A DNA stretch of 64,000 nucleotides from Lacrimispora sphenoides (GCF_900105215.1 NZ_FOIP01000001.1:2730501-2794500), one strand, 5' to 3'. Positions 42,119 to 51,113 are shown, numbered from the stretch's first letter. Numbers and translations: made by a program. The notes: a model not told the origin generated them from the sequence alone.

Positions 42119-42775
42119 ATGTCCGGTGAGTTTCATAAAAAACAAAAACAGGAGGTGATTTCTTTCGAAAGCGCAGATAAAAAAATCGAAAATGTAACAG
42201 CCGCCATTTTATGCGGAGGCAAAAGCAGGAGAATGGGTTTTGATAAAGCATTTTTGATGGAGGATGAGCAGTATTTGCTGCTGCAGACAGCGGGGAGGCT
42301 GCAAAGCCTGTTTGAACAGGTGGTTCTGGTCAGCAATACAAAAGCCAAGTTTGTCGGCCGGACGGATTTTACGGAGTTTCGCATATTAGAGGATCACTAC
42401 ATGGAAAAGGGTCCCATGGGCGGGATAAGTACTGTTTTAGAGCAGGTTCAGACAGAATACGTTTTTATTATGGCCTGCGATATGCCTTTACCGGATATTG
42501 GGCTGATCGGCCGAATGTACCGGAAGCTGGAAGAGGAACAGGTTTTGGTTTGCAGTCATCAGGGGAAATTAGAGCCTTTGCTCGCCTTTTACCATAAGTC
42601 CTGCCTTCCTGTTTTTAAAAAGCAAATGGAGATAGGAGAACTCAAGCCTCGCAGTGCTTTTCCGGCCCTGAATGTGGGCCTGTATTGCTTAAGCGATACG
42701 GAAATAAACGCTATCGTAAATTTAAATACACCGGAAGATGTACAAAATTGGAACCAGAAAACAATAAAAAAATGA
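42119..42775 (+). CDS. mobA: Molybdenum cofactor guanylyltransferase MobA
   Basis: Attaches GMP to molybdopterin, making the MGD cofactor that formate dehydrogenase downstream needs. The nucleotide-binding signature is TAAILCGGKSRRMGFDKA (about 28-45), followed by EKGPMGGI and FIMACDMPLPD (metal-binding Asp). The N-terminus is uncertain: the only ATG has a weak site inside a hairpin, and the extended AGGAGGTGAT at 42150-42159 lies within the frame with no canonical start at a suitable distance (only GTG 42155, ATT 42158). Starts the focA-fdh gene row. Confidence 0.85.
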   Translation: MSGEFHKKQKQEVISFESADKKIENVTAAILCGGKSRRMGFDKAFLMEDEQYLLLQTAGRLQSLFEQVVLVSNTKAKFVGRTDFTEFRILEDHYMEKGPMGGISTVLEQVQTEYVFIMACDMPLPDIGLIGRMYRKLEEEQVLVCSHQGKLEPLLAFYHKSCLPVFKKQMEIGELKPRSAFPALNVGLYCLSDTEINAIVNLNTPEDVQNWNQKTIKK

Positions 42776-42797
42776 ATGGAGTTACATAGGGGGGAAC

Positions 42798-43676
42798 ATG
42801 GGATTTTTTAGTCCGGCAGAAGTTTTGGATATTTTGGGAGATAAGGCCCAAATAAAAAAGAAGTTGTCTTTTATGAAATTGTTTTTACTTTCTATTCTTG
42901 GCGGTTCATTTATCGCAGAAGGCTTTTTAGCCTGCATACGTGTACAGGGAACTATGCCTGCCCAGTGGGGAAGCTTTGCAACATTTCTCGGAGGCTGCCT
43001 TTTCCCTATGGGGCTCATGGCGATTGTGCTGGTTGGGGGAGAATTAGCCACCGGAAATATGATGACCATGGCCATCGGTTTGTTCCAGAAAAAGATCTCA
43101 TTTTGGGATTTAACTTATAACTGGGTAGTGGTCATGGCAGGAAATATGGTTGGAAGCATAATCGTCGCCTACACGTTTGGGCATTTTGTGGGACTGACGG
43201 AAGGAGCCTTTTTGGCCAAAACCATGGCTGTAGCTAACTCCAAGATCAGCGATCCGCCTATGGTGGCACTGGTTTCTGCCATCGGCTGCAACATCTTTGT
43301 CTGCATGGCTGTATGGTTTGCGACCAGCGCAAAGGGTTTTACCGCAAAGATGGCGGGAATGTGGTTCCCTATTATGATTTTTGTGGTCTTGGGATTTCAG
43401 CATGTGGTGGCAAACGCTTTTGTCATTCCGGCAGCAATCTTTTCCGGTGAGTCTTCGATCACGTGGCTTAATTACCTGCAGAATACGGTGTTTGTCTTTA
43501 TCGGCAACGCCATTGGCGGAGCGCTGGTTTTTGCCCTTCCCTGCTTCTGTATGTATGGGCAGGAAGAGAATGTCAAAACGGAATGTGAAGTAAAATTAAA
43601 TGAAAGAAAGGGTCATTGCAATGGATACAAGGGTAAGGGAAGAAAAGCTGAGGATCATCCGGCAGGATGGAGCTAA
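42798..43676 (+). CDS. focA: Formate/nitrite transporter FocA family
   Basis: Pentameric formate channel with six helices (about 30-255). FNT motifs visible include LVGGELATGNMMTMAIG, GNMVGSIIVAY, ISAIGCN-like VSAIGCNIFVCMAVW and FQHVVANAFVIPAAI. It lies between mobA and the formate dehydrogenase subunits, so formate is the likely substrate. The last about 35 residues form a charged tail that overlaps the next gene by 56 bp in another frame. GGGGGG precedes the ATG. Confidence 0.93.
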   Translation: MGFFSPAEVLDILGDKAQIKKKLSFMKLFLLSILGGSFIAEGFLACIRVQGTMPAQWGSFATFLGGCLFPMGLMAIVLVGGELATGNMMTMAIGLFQKKISFWDLTYNWVVVMAGNMVGSIIVAYTFGHFVGLTEGAFLAKTMAVANSKISDPPMVALVSAIGCNIFVCMAVWFATSAKGFTAKMAGMWFPIMIFVVLGFQHVVANAFVIPAAIFSGESSITWLNYLQNTVFVFIGNAIGGALVFALPCFCMYGQEENVKTECEVKLNERKGHCNGYKGKGRKAEDHPAGWS

Positions 43677-44106
43677 GCAGGAAAACATCTTGGAAATTTT
43701 AATTGATCTTCAATTTGCTTCGGAAGAAGGCTATATTGACAAAGAAACTGCGGCCATGGTTGCAGAAGAGCTGCATATGACCGAAACCAGGGTGTATGAG
43801 ATTGTCAGCTATTATGCGATGTTAAAGGATAAACCTCAGGCCAAATATGTCCTTAAGATCTGCAACAGTTCGCCCTGTCATTTCTCCCGCTCGGAAGAGG
43901 TGTGTTTATCCCTGGAGAAAAAGCTTGGTGTACCCATGGGTAAGACGACAGATGACGGTCTTTTTGCCTACCACTATATTCCGTGCGTGGGTGCCTGTGA
44001 CATTGGTCCGGTCATTAAGATCAAGGATACGGTATTTGGAAATCTCAGCGACGAAAAAATATCTGCTTTGATTGATGACCTGCGCAGAGGCAAAATAGCC
44101 GTATAG
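43621..44106 (+). CDS. NuoE-like [2Fe-2S] subunit, 161 aa
   Basis: Thioredoxin-like [2Fe-2S] protein of the NuoE/HndA/HylC family. The cluster ligands are C-x4-C in ICNSSPCHFS (about 80-85) and C-x3-C in PCVGACDIGP (about 122-126). Together with the NuoF-like protein it forms the NAD(P)H-handling module of a formate dehydrogenase. The start is the ATG at 43621, inside focA; an ATG seven codons earlier has no ribosome site. Next gene 19 bp on. Confidence 0.92.
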   Translation: MDTRVREEKLRIIRQDGAKQENILEILIDLQFASEEGYIDKETAAMVAEELHMTETRVYEIVSYYAMLKDKPQAKYVLKICNSSPCHFSRSEEVCLSLEKKLGVPMGKTTDDGLFAYHYIPCVGACDIGPVIKIKDTVFGNLSDEKISALIDDLRRGKIAV

Positions 44107-44125
44107 GCTGAAAGGGGGAAACACC

Positions 44126-45388
44126 ATGGCAATGAAAGAACCGGTCCTTTTAAAACGAGTGGTAAAAATGACGGATTCCACTTCCGTTGAGGAATATATA
44201 AAATACGGCGGTTTTGCGGCACTGCAAAAAGCCGTTACAATGGACAGGGAGGATATTTTAGGAGAACTGGATACCGCTTTGCTTCGCGGAAGAGGCGGAG
44301 CAGCCTATCCCTTAGGCCGTAAATGGCGCCATTTATACGGCAGCACCGATACTCCCAAATACATTGTCTGCAATGCAGACGAAGGGGAACCCGGCACCTT
44401 TAAAGATAAGCTGCTGTTAGAAAAGGATCCTCTCAGCATTATTGAAGGCATGCTGATCGCAGGATATGTCTTCGGTTCCAACGACGGTTACATTTATATC
44501 AGGGGGGAATACCGCCACATCCAGGCAGTGTTCCATCAGGCGGTAAGCAACGCTCTGGCTGCCGGATATCTGGGAAATAAGATTATGGGGATTGACGGGT
44601 TTGACTTTCAGCTCCACATTGTTTCCGGCGGCGGCGCTTATGTCTGCGGCGAGAACTCGGCGCTTCTTAATTCAGTGGAGGGCAAAACCGGGCGTCCAAG
44701 GGTGAAACCTCCTCATCTTGCCGATGTGGGTCTATACCTTAAGCCAACGCTTGTCAACAATGTGGAATCCTTCGCCTGTGTTCCGGCTGTTATCAATATG
44801 GGCGGAGAAGCTTTTTTGCAGCTTGGCACAAAGGATGGGGGCGGTACTAAACTCATCTGTTTATCCGGGCATATTAAAAACAGGGGAATTTATGAGATTC
44901 AGCTCGGTACGCCCCTTGAAGAGATTCTCTACAGCGAGGAATACGGAGGCGGCACTTCCACAGGGAGACCCATTAAATTCTGCCATTTTGGAGGTCAGTC
45001 CGGCCCCATCGGAACCAGTGGGCAGATCAAGGGCTGCCTGTATGATTACGGAGATTTCTGGTCCCATAAGCTGGCAGTGGGATCCGGCGCCATCGTGGTA
45101 ATGGATGACAGTGTAAGCGTTGTGGACTATATCACAAGTGTCATGGAATTTTTTGTCCATGAGTCCTGCGGCAAATGTACGCCCTGCCGGCTGGGAACCA
45201 CTCGGCTTTTAGAGCTGCTCCAGAATTTTCAGCATCATAAGGGCAGGCCGGGGGATCTTGAAAGACTTGAAAAGATGCTGGAACATATTACTTATTTGTC
45301 TGCATGCGGACTTGGCCAATCGGTATCAGTTTCTGTGAATTCTGCCTTAGCCGGCTACAGAGATGAATTCGAAGCCTGTATCAGTTAA
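44126..45388 (+). CDS. NuoF-like NADH/FMN subunit, 420 aa
   Basis: Flavoprotein subunit of the NuoF/HndC/HylB family. NADH/FMN site RGRGGAAYPLGRKW (about 52-65) and CNADEGEPGTFKDK, then GGGAYVCGENSALLNSVEG, and the [4Fe-4S] ligands ESCGKCTPCRLGT (about 347-359). It is shorter than HndC-type proteins, lacking the N-terminal thioredoxin-like and C-terminal ferredoxin domains. The stop overlaps an ATG of the next frame (TAATG). Confidence 0.93.
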   Translation: MAMKEPVLLKRVVKMTDSTSVEEYIKYGGFAALQKAVTMDREDILGELDTALLRGRGGAAYPLGRKWRHLYGSTDTPKYIVCNADEGEPGTFKDKLLLEKDPLSIIEGMLIAGYVFGSNDGYIYIRGEYRHIQAVFHQAVSNALAAGYLGNKIMGIDGFDFQLHIVSGGGAYVCGENSALLNSVEGKTGRPRVKPPHLADVGLYLKPTLVNNVESFACVPAVINMGGEAFLQLGTKDGGGTKLICLSGHIKNRGIYEIQLGTPLEEILYSEEYGGGTSTGRPIKFCHFGGQSGPIGTSGQIKGCLYDYGDFWSHKLAVGSGAIVVMDDSVSVVDYITSVMEFFVHESCGKCTPCRLGTTRLLELLQNFQHHKGRPGDLERLEKMLEHITYLSACGLGQSVSVSVNSALAGYRDEFEACIS

Positions 45389-45408
45389 TGGAGAAGGAGG
45401 AGAATACT

Positions 45409-48132
45409 GTGTTAGAAACAGAGAAAAACAACTCTATGATTGTACTGGAAATCGACGGGCACGCCATTGCCGTACAAAAGGGAACCACCATTCTGGAGGC
45501 CTGTAAAACACTGGATATTGAGATTCCAACTCTCTGCCATATGAAAGAACTGGCACCGGACGGTTCCTGCCGGATGTGCGTGGTGGAAATCGAGGGCGGG
45601 CGAAAGGGAGGGCTGGTCCCTTCCTGCTCCGAGCACTGTGCTCCTGGAATGAAAGTATCCACCAGGTCGGATCGGGTGGTGGAATCCCGGCGGTTTATCC
45701 TGGATCTGCTTTTGAGCAATCATGTGCTCAGCTGCTTTGACTGTGCTTCCAACGGGGAATGCAGGCTCCAGGATTACTGTCTGGAATACGGTGTGGAAAA
45801 AACCAGCTTCCCCTATGGAAAGAGAGTAGGGACCAATGAATCGGACAGCAGCAATCCATTCTTTTCCTTCCATCCTGAAAAATGTATTATGTGCCGGCGC
45901 TGCACCAGGGTATGTCAGCAGCTGCAGGGACGTGATGTTATCAGCGTTTCCAACCGCGGCTTTGATACCCGCATGAGCCCCAGCTATCAGCTTCCATGGA
46001 GAGAGTCCATTTGTGAGTCCTGCGGAAATTGTGTTTCAAACTGTCCTACAGGGGCTCTTTCCTCTAAGGATCAGCAGAGGCACTACAGGGCCTGGGAGGT
46101 TAAAAAGGTACGGACTACCTGTCCCCATTGCGCTACAGGCTGCCAGATGGATCTTTTGGTGAAGAATAACCGGATCGTGGGGGTTAATCCGGCTGACGGA
46201 CCATCAAACAGAGGGCTTTTATGCGTAAAGGGCAAATTCGGTTCCTATAAGTTTATTCATTCCGGAGACCGTCTTACCCATCCGCTTATCAAACGGGACG
46301 GAAAATTTGAGAAAGCAAGCTGGGACGAAGCCCTGGACTTAATCGCCCGCCGGTTTACAGAAATTAAAAAGAAGTATGGAGCGGATGCCAATGCCGGCTT
46401 TTCCTGCTCCCGGGCTCCCAATGAGGACAATTATATTTTCCAGAAAATGATGAGGGCCGCTTTTGGAACCAACAATGTAGATAACTGCGCAAGAGTCTGT
46501 CACTCCGCCTCCGTCCATGGCCTTGCGATGACCCTGGGTTCCGGAGCCATGACAAATCCCATCCGGGACATTACGGAGGATGTTGACCTTATTTTACTCA
46601 TAGGCTCCAATCCAACCGAAGCCCACCCCGTGGTTGGCACACAGATCCGGCAGGCAATTAAGAGGGGCACGCAGATTATTGTGGTGGACCCGCGTAAGAT
46701 CGATCTGGTTAAAGATGCGGTCATCCATATGCCAATCAAAGCTGGAACCAATATTGCGTTTGCAAACGCGATGATCCATGTCATTATCAAGGAAGGCCTT
46801 GCGGACATGGACTATATACGGGAGCGGACCGAAGGGTTTGAGGAGCTGGCGGAAATCGTGAAAGATTATACGCCGGAAAAGGTTGCAGAGATCTGCCACA
46901 TTGATGCAGAGGATATCCGCAAAGCCGCAAGGATGTACGCCAGGGCGAAAAAAGCACCTATCATTTACTGCCTGGGAGTCACAGAGCATTCCACAGGGAC
47001 AGAGGGCGTTATGAGCCTATCCAATCTGGCCATGGCGGTCGGAAAAATAGGAAAATCAGGCTGTGGAATCAACCCACTCAGAGGGCAAAATAATGTACAG
47101 GGCGCCTGTGATATGGGTTGTATGCCCTATGATTTCCCAGGATACCAAAAGGTGGCGAACAAAGAGGTTCGTGAAAAATTCGAAAGGGCATGGGAAATTC
47201 CTTTAAGTGAAACCACCGGACTCATGTCCACCCAGGTGCTGCCGGAAGCCATAGAAGGGAAGATCAAAGGACTCTACATTTTCGGAGAAGACCCTATGGT
47301 CACGGACCCGGATACGGGCCATGTTGCCAAGTCCCTGGAAAGTCTGGACTTTCTTGTGGTGCAGGAGCTGTTTATGACAGAAACGGCCCAGTATGCCGAT
47401 GTGATTCTGCCCGGAACCAGCTATGGGGAAAAGGAGGGAACCTTCAGCAATACGGAACGCCGGGTGCAGAGAGTACGCAAAGCGGTGACTCTGGAAGGAG
47501 AAATGCGCCTGGATACGGACATCTTTTATGATGTGATGAACCGTATGGGTTATCCCTGCGAGAAAAAGACAGCGGCTGAGATCATGGATGAAATCGCCAG
47601 CGTAACCCCTGCCTTTGGAGGCATCAGCTTTGAGAGGCTGGACCGGGGGGAGACACTTCAATGGCCCTGCCTGGACAAAGAGAGCAAAGGCACGTATATC
47701 ATGCATGTTGGAAAATTTTCACGGGGCCTTGGATATTTTTATCCGGCAAAGTACCGGCCGTCCAAGGAGCTTCCTGACAACGATTATCCGTTTATGATGG
47801 TCACGGGCCGCATGCTCTACCATTACAACACCAGAGCCATGACAGGCAGAACCGAAGGCTTAAATGAAATCTGCGGAGATTCCTATATTGAGATCAACCA
47901 GGGAGATGCAGTCATACTGGGAATTAAGGACGGGGACAAAGTCAAAGTATCCTCCCGCCGGGGTGAAATTGAATCCAGGGCGGTGGTAGGAGATAAGATG
48001 ATGCCTTCCGAAGTATTTATGACCTTCCATTTTGCAGACGGAAATGTTAATAAAATCACGAATTTTGTGATCGATGATATCGCCCGGATTCCGGAATACA
48101 AGGTTTGTGCGGTGTCTGTAACACGAGCTTAA
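45409..48132 (+). CDS. fdhA: Formate dehydrogenase alpha subunit, Cys type
   Basis: Molybdenum or tungsten bis-MGD enzyme oxidising formate or reducing CO2, 907 aa. N-terminal NuoG-like part: [2Fe-2S] with C43, C54, C57, C73; His-Cys cluster HVLSCFDCASNGEC; two [4Fe-4S] sites CIMCRRCTRVC and CESCGNCVSNCP. Then the molybdopterin part opens with CPHCATGC. The active-site residue is C364 in ARVCHSASV, encoded by TGT, so no selenocysteine. Start: GTG at 45409 with AAGGAGGAG 6 nt upstream; the ATG at 45388 overlaps the upstream stop and is an alternative. With the two preceding subunits it resembles NAD-linked, possibly electron-bifurcating complexes. Confidence 0.93.
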   Translation: MLETEKNNSMIVLEIDGHAIAVQKGTTILEACKTLDIEIPTLCHMKELAPDGSCRMCVVEIEGGRKGGLVPSCSEHCAPGMKVSTRSDRVVESRRFILDLLLSNHVLSCFDCASNGECRLQDYCLEYGVEKTSFPYGKRVGTNESDSSNPFFSFHPEKCIMCRRCTRVCQQLQGRDVISVSNRGFDTRMSPSYQLPWRESICESCGNCVSNCPTGALSSKDQQRHYRAWEVKKVRTTCPHCATGCQMDLLVKNNRIVGVNPADGPSNRGLLCVKGKFGSYKFIHSGDRLTHPLIKRDGKFEKASWDEALDLIARRFTEIKKKYGADANAGFSCSRAPNEDNYIFQKMMRAAFGTNNVDNCARVCHSASVHGLAMTLGSGAMTNPIRDITEDVDLILLIGSNPTEAHPVVGTQIRQAIKRGTQIIVVDPRKIDLVKDAVIHMPIKAGTNIAFANAMIHVIIKEGLADMDYIRERTEGFEELAEIVKDYTPEKVAEICHIDAEDIRKAARMYARAKKAPIIYCLGVTEHSTGTEGVMSLSNLAMAVGKIGKSGCGINPLRGQNNVQGACDMGCMPYDFPGYQKVANKEVREKFERAWEIPLSETTGLMSTQVLPEAIEGKIKGLYIFGEDPMVTDPDTGHVAKSLESLDFLVVQELFMTETAQYADVILPGTSYGEKEGTFSNTERRVQRVRKAVTLEGEMRLDTDIFYDVMNRMGYPCEKKTAAEIMDEIASVTPAFGGISFERLDRGETLQWPCLDKESKGTYIMHVGKFSRGLGYFYPAKYRPSKELPDNDYPFMMVTGRMLYHYNTRAMTGRTEGLNEICGDSYIEINQGDAVILGIKDGDKVKVSSRRGEIESRAVVGDKMMPSEVFMTFHFADGNVNKITNFVIDDIARIPEYKVCAVSVTRA

Positions 48133-48145
48133 TCCTGTCATTTAA

Positions 48146-48186
48146 GAAAAGGGGCTGCAAAATCTGTTAGTTTGCAGCAGCCCCTT
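48146..48186 (+). terminator. Terminator of formate dehydrogenase genes
   Basis: AAAGGGGCTGCAAA pairs with TTTGCAGCAGCCCCTTT (three-base bulge) around a short loop. The T tail is short but T-rich sequence follows. Confidence 0.6.
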
Positions 48187-48224
48187 TATCCTTTATTTTG
48201 TTATATTAGGAGGGAGGAGCCTGA

Positions 48225-49433
48225 TTGATCGAATTAGAAGAAGCTGTTAGCCTATTGGTGAACAGCGTTAAAATAGAAACAAAGACAGAAAAGCTGGACA
48301 TTTTATCAGCCTATGGAAGAATTTGCGTAGAGGATGTGACAGCCCCTTTTCCTGTCCCCCATTTCCCCAAATCAGGAATGGATGGGTATGCAGTCAGAAG
48401 TCAGGATACAAAAGGCGCTTCAAGGGAAACACCAATCCAATTTCAAGTGGCTGGTGAAATATGTGCAGGGGATTATCTTTCCATCAAGGCAAAACCCTGT
48501 ACAGCGGTTCGGGTGATGACCGGTGCCGTGGTGCCGGAAGGCTATGACTGTGTGATACGCCAGGAAGATACGGACTATGGCCAGGAACAGGCGGAGATCT
48601 ATGTGGAAGGAAGACCCTGGCAGAACTATTGCAGGATCGGAGAGGACTTCCAGGCAGGAACGTGCATGATCCCCCGGCGGGTCCGCTTGGGCGCAGGGCA
48701 TATCGGTGTTTTAGCCAGTATGGGAATCCGGGAAATTGCGGTGCTTAAAGAGCCGAAGGTGGGCATAATCTCAACGGGAAATGAGCTTGTTCCGCTCACC
48801 AGTCCCTTGGGAGAGGTAGGGGTATATCCCAGCAGTGCCTATGCCATCGCCGCCCAGTTGAAAGCTCAGGGAGTCCAGGTTCCTTTTATGGAAATCTGCC
48901 CTGACGATGCCAGGGGTTTTTCCCGTATGTTGGATGAGAGAATCAGCCAGGCAGATGTGATTATCACCACCGGCGCACTTTCCGTGGGAAAAAAGGATTT
49001 TCTTCCGGAGGCATTGGAAACAATGGGTGCCGAGCGGCTTTTTCATGGAGTGAATATGCGGCCGGGTACGCCTGTCATGGCTAACCGGTACAAGGAGAAG
49101 CTCATCCTCAGCTTATCCGGTTATCCCTTTGCAGCCATGGTTAATTTCCGGCTGTTCTTCTGGCCTGTCATGGCCAGGATGGTTGGCGATGATTCTCTTT
49201 CCTGGAAAAAAATAAGACGTATGGTAGTTGAGGGAAACGCCAATGCGGCAAAAAGGAGGCGGTTTGTCCAGGCATTCAGCGATGAGATGGGCGTCCATAT
49301 CTTTGACAGAAACCACCATTCCTCCGTTTTATCCGAAATGCTCCGTTCAAACTGCATCATTGATCAGAAACAGGGATCGGTTATTTCGCCGGGGGATATG
49401 GTGGATATTCTCTATTGGAAGCAGGACCGGTAA
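48225..49433 (+). CDS. moeA: Molybdopterin molybdenumtransferase MoeA
   Basis: Inserts molybdate into adenylated molybdopterin. Domain order: residues about 40-140 with PVPHFPKSGMDGYAVRSQD and MTGAVVPEGYDCVIRQED, the MogA-like domain (about 175-320) with GIISTGNELV, VYPSSAYAI, ITTGALSVGKKDF and MRPGTPVMANRY, and the C-terminal beta domain. 402 aa is usual. Starts at TTG with AGGAGGGAGGAG upstream. It completes the molybdenum module though separated by a hairpin from fdhA. Confidence 0.95.
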   Translation: MIELEEAVSLLVNSVKIETKTEKLDILSAYGRICVEDVTAPFPVPHFPKSGMDGYAVRSQDTKGASRETPIQFQVAGEICAGDYLSIKAKPCTAVRVMTGAVVPEGYDCVIRQEDTDYGQEQAEIYVEGRPWQNYCRIGEDFQAGTCMIPRRVRLGAGHIGVLASMGIREIAVLKEPKVGIISTGNELVPLTSPLGEVGVYPSSAYAIAAQLKAQGVQVPFMEICPDDARGFSRMLDERISQADVIITTGALSVGKKDFLPEALETMGAERLFHGVNMRPGTPVMANRYKEKLILSLSGYPFAAMVNFRLFFWPVMARMVGDDSLSWKKIRRMVVEGNANAAKRRRFVQAFSDEMGVHIFDRNHHSSVLSEMLRSNCIIDQKQGSVISPGDMVDILYWKQDR

Positions 49434-49435
49434 AA

Positions 49436-50722
49436 TTATGCCTGGAAAAAGGCCTCTGCCAGATGAACAAGAGCTTCCTGGTCTTTCGTGCCCATGATTT
49501 CCCTTGCGGAGTGCATAGCCAGGATGGGCACGCCTGCATCTACCGTCCGCATGGTAAGAAGGGCGGAAGAAATGCTTCCCAAGGTGGAACCGCCTTTCAC
49601 ATCCGAGCGGTTGGAGAACTTTTTATAAGGAATATTATTTGTCCGGCAGATTCCTTCAATGACACCGGTGCTGGAAGCGTCGGTTGCGTAGGCCTGGCTG
49701 GATGCCAGCTTAATGGCAACTCCGTCTCCCATGAGGATCTGGTTCTTAATATCACATTTTTCCCCATGGTTGGGATGAATGGCATGAGCCACGTCCAGGG
49801 ACAGCAAAAAGCCGCTAAGAAGAACATTAAGGAAGGTTTCCCTGGTATAACCCAGAGATAAGCAGATCTTTTCAAGAATGCGTTCCATCAGGGCGGAAGC
49901 AGCTCCCTGCTTTGTATGGCTACCGATTTCCTCATTGTCGTACAGGGCAATGGCATGAATGCCGTTTTTGCATGGTCCGGCCATAATCCCGCTTAAGCAG
50001 GCCTGTACGGATGTTAAGTTATCCAGCCGGGGAGAAGAATAGAACTCATTTTGTAAGCCTAAGAGAGTTCCCTGCTCCCAGTTATAGATGCAGATTTCAT
50101 AATCCAGAATATCTTCCTTTTTCACACCGGCCTCTTTTGCCAGAGCTTCTAAGAAAAAGTCTTCTTTACTTAACTCATCCGTGATCCGGGTTATGAGGGG
50201 AAGCATGTCTATCTGTGCATTGATGGAAACTCCATCGTTGGCGTCCCGGTTCATGTGGATCGCCAGGTTGGGGACCGTAAGGAGGGGACGTGAAAAATCC
50301 ACAAAGATGGTCTCAGGCTTCATGGGAGATGTTCCGGCTACGCAGACCTTACCCGCCATGGATAGGGGACGGTCAAACCAGGTTCCCAGTAAAGGACCTC
50401 CGTATACCTCAACGTTAAGTTTTCCATATTCAAGAGAAGTGACCTCGGGGGAGGGTTTTACCTTCAGGCATGGCCAGTCCGTATGGGACGCTGCCAGTTT
50501 AAGGGCCGGTATTTCACCTAACTCTTCCCCTACGCTAAATGCAACCAGGGTGGAATCAAAGACATTTATGTAGTATGACCCGCCCTGTTGTAACTTCCAG
50601 GGCTCGGCCAGGGACAGTTCCTTAAATCCTGCGGACAATAGCTGGTCCGCTGCCGCCATGATACAGTGGTATGGAGAAACGGATGCGGCGATCAGTGTCT
50701 CTAACTGCTTAATATGATTCAT
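49436..50722 (-). CDS. M18 aspartyl aminopeptidase, 428 aa
   Basis: Zinc aminopeptidase of family M18 (ApeA/DNPEP type) removing N-terminal acidic or other residues. Metal-site motifs are LAASHTDWPCLKVKP (His-x-Asp, about 79-93), ALYDNEEIGSHTKQGA (Glu-Glu, about 270-285) and DVAHAIHPNH. Start: ATG at 50722, GAGGAAAT just upstream. The frame is open for 97 more codons upstream, but that stretch is made of tandem repeats and hairpins with no ribosome site, so it is read as leader RNA rather than protein. Confidence 0.92.
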   Translation of the reverse strand: MNHIKQLETLIAASVSPYHCIMAAADQLLSAGFKELSLAEPWKLQQGGSYYINVFDSTLVAFSVGEELGEIPALKLAASHTDWPCLKVKPSPEVTSLEYGKLNVEVYGGPLLGTWFDRPLSMAGKVCVAGTSPMKPETIFVDFSRPLLTVPNLAIHMNRDANDGVSINAQIDMLPLITRITDELSKEDFFLEALAKEAGVKKEDILDYEICIYNWEQGTLLGLQNEFYSSPRLDNLTSVQACLSGIMAGPCKNGIHAIALYDNEEIGSHTKQGAASALMERILEKICLSLGYTRETFLNVLLSGFLLSLDVAHAIHPNHGEKCDIKNQILMGDGVAIKLASSQAYATDASSTGVIEGICRTNNIPYKKFSNRSDVKGGSTLGSISSALLTMRTVDAGVPILAMHSAREIMGTKDQEALVHLAEAFFQA

Positions 50723-50730
50723 ATGATTTC

Positions 50731-50880
50731 CTCTTTTCTGCCCATGCTTTTTGGGCATAATGGTATGACCGAAGGGCGCTTCCTCTTTTCTGCCTGTGTT
50801 TTGGGGAATAATGGTATAGCCGAGGGAGGCCTCTTCTTTTCTGCCTGTGTTTTTAAGGGCATGGTGCTGTTTGGCTAAGT
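50731..50880 (-). repeat. Three tandem repeats of about 51-52 bp
   Basis: The shared TCTTTTCTG cores begin at 50732, 50784 and 50835; each is followed by TGCC(T/C)(G/A)TG(T/C)TTT and (in copies 1 and 2) AATGGTAT-A/G-CCGA. Copies 1 and 2 are most alike, copy 3 has drifted. They lie in the 5' leader of the aminopeptidase gene. Confidence 0.65.
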
Positions 50881-50882
50881 CC

Positions 50883-51009
50883 GCAGTGCAAGCCAGGGAA
50901 TCCGCAGGATTCCCTGGCTCACGGGCATTCGCACTATAAAACAGGGTGCAAAAAAAATTTCTTACGTGCGGGCACGACGAAAATTTTTTTGTACCCTGTT
51001 TTGCACTGC
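50883..51009 (-). repeat. Three-way-junction palindromic element
   Basis: Outer arms GCAGTGCAA (50883-50891) and TTGCACTGC (51001-51009) enclose a 12-bp perfect hairpin (50892-50903 with 50907-50918, loop GCA) and a long hairpin (50938-50960 with 50980-51002, apical CGTGC/GCACG at 50965-50976). It may be a MITE/REP-like element or a structured RNA in the aminopeptidase leader. Confidence 0.6.
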
Positions 51010-51028
51010 TCATTGCTTACGTGAAAAT

Positions 51029-51057
51029 AGTATACCACAGAAAAAAACTGTTTGGAA
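51029..51057 (-). promoter_or_regulatory. Possible promoter of aminopeptidase gene
   Basis: On the minus strand TTCCAA (51057-51052), 17-bp spacer, TATACT (51034-51029). The -10 is good and the -35 weak. Transcription would run through the whole foldable leader (about 300 nt). Confidence 0.4.
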
Positions 51058-51083
51058 TAGCGAAGATCGTGGGAATTCCTGCG

Positions 51084-51113
51084 TTGACAGTCTGGGAGGA
51101 TCCGGTGTATAGT
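51084..51113 (+). promoter_or_regulatory. Sigma-A promoter
   Basis: TTGACA (51084-51089), 18-bp spacer, TATAGT (51108-51113), serving the DUF5721 gene. Confidence 0.7.

Noticed and set aside
46489..46509. Possible selenocysteine site in the formate dehydrogenase.
   Set aside because: The active-site codon is TGT (Cys); there is no in-frame TGA and no need for a SECIS element.
50731..50880. Direct repeats that might be a CRISPR array.
   Set aside because: Only three imperfect copies directly abut each other without spacers, and there are no cas genes.
50723..51013. 97-codon N-terminal extension of the aminopeptidase.
   Set aside because: It translates tandem repeats and hairpins, lacks a ribosome site, and the M18 domain begins naturally at the ATG at 50722 with its own site.
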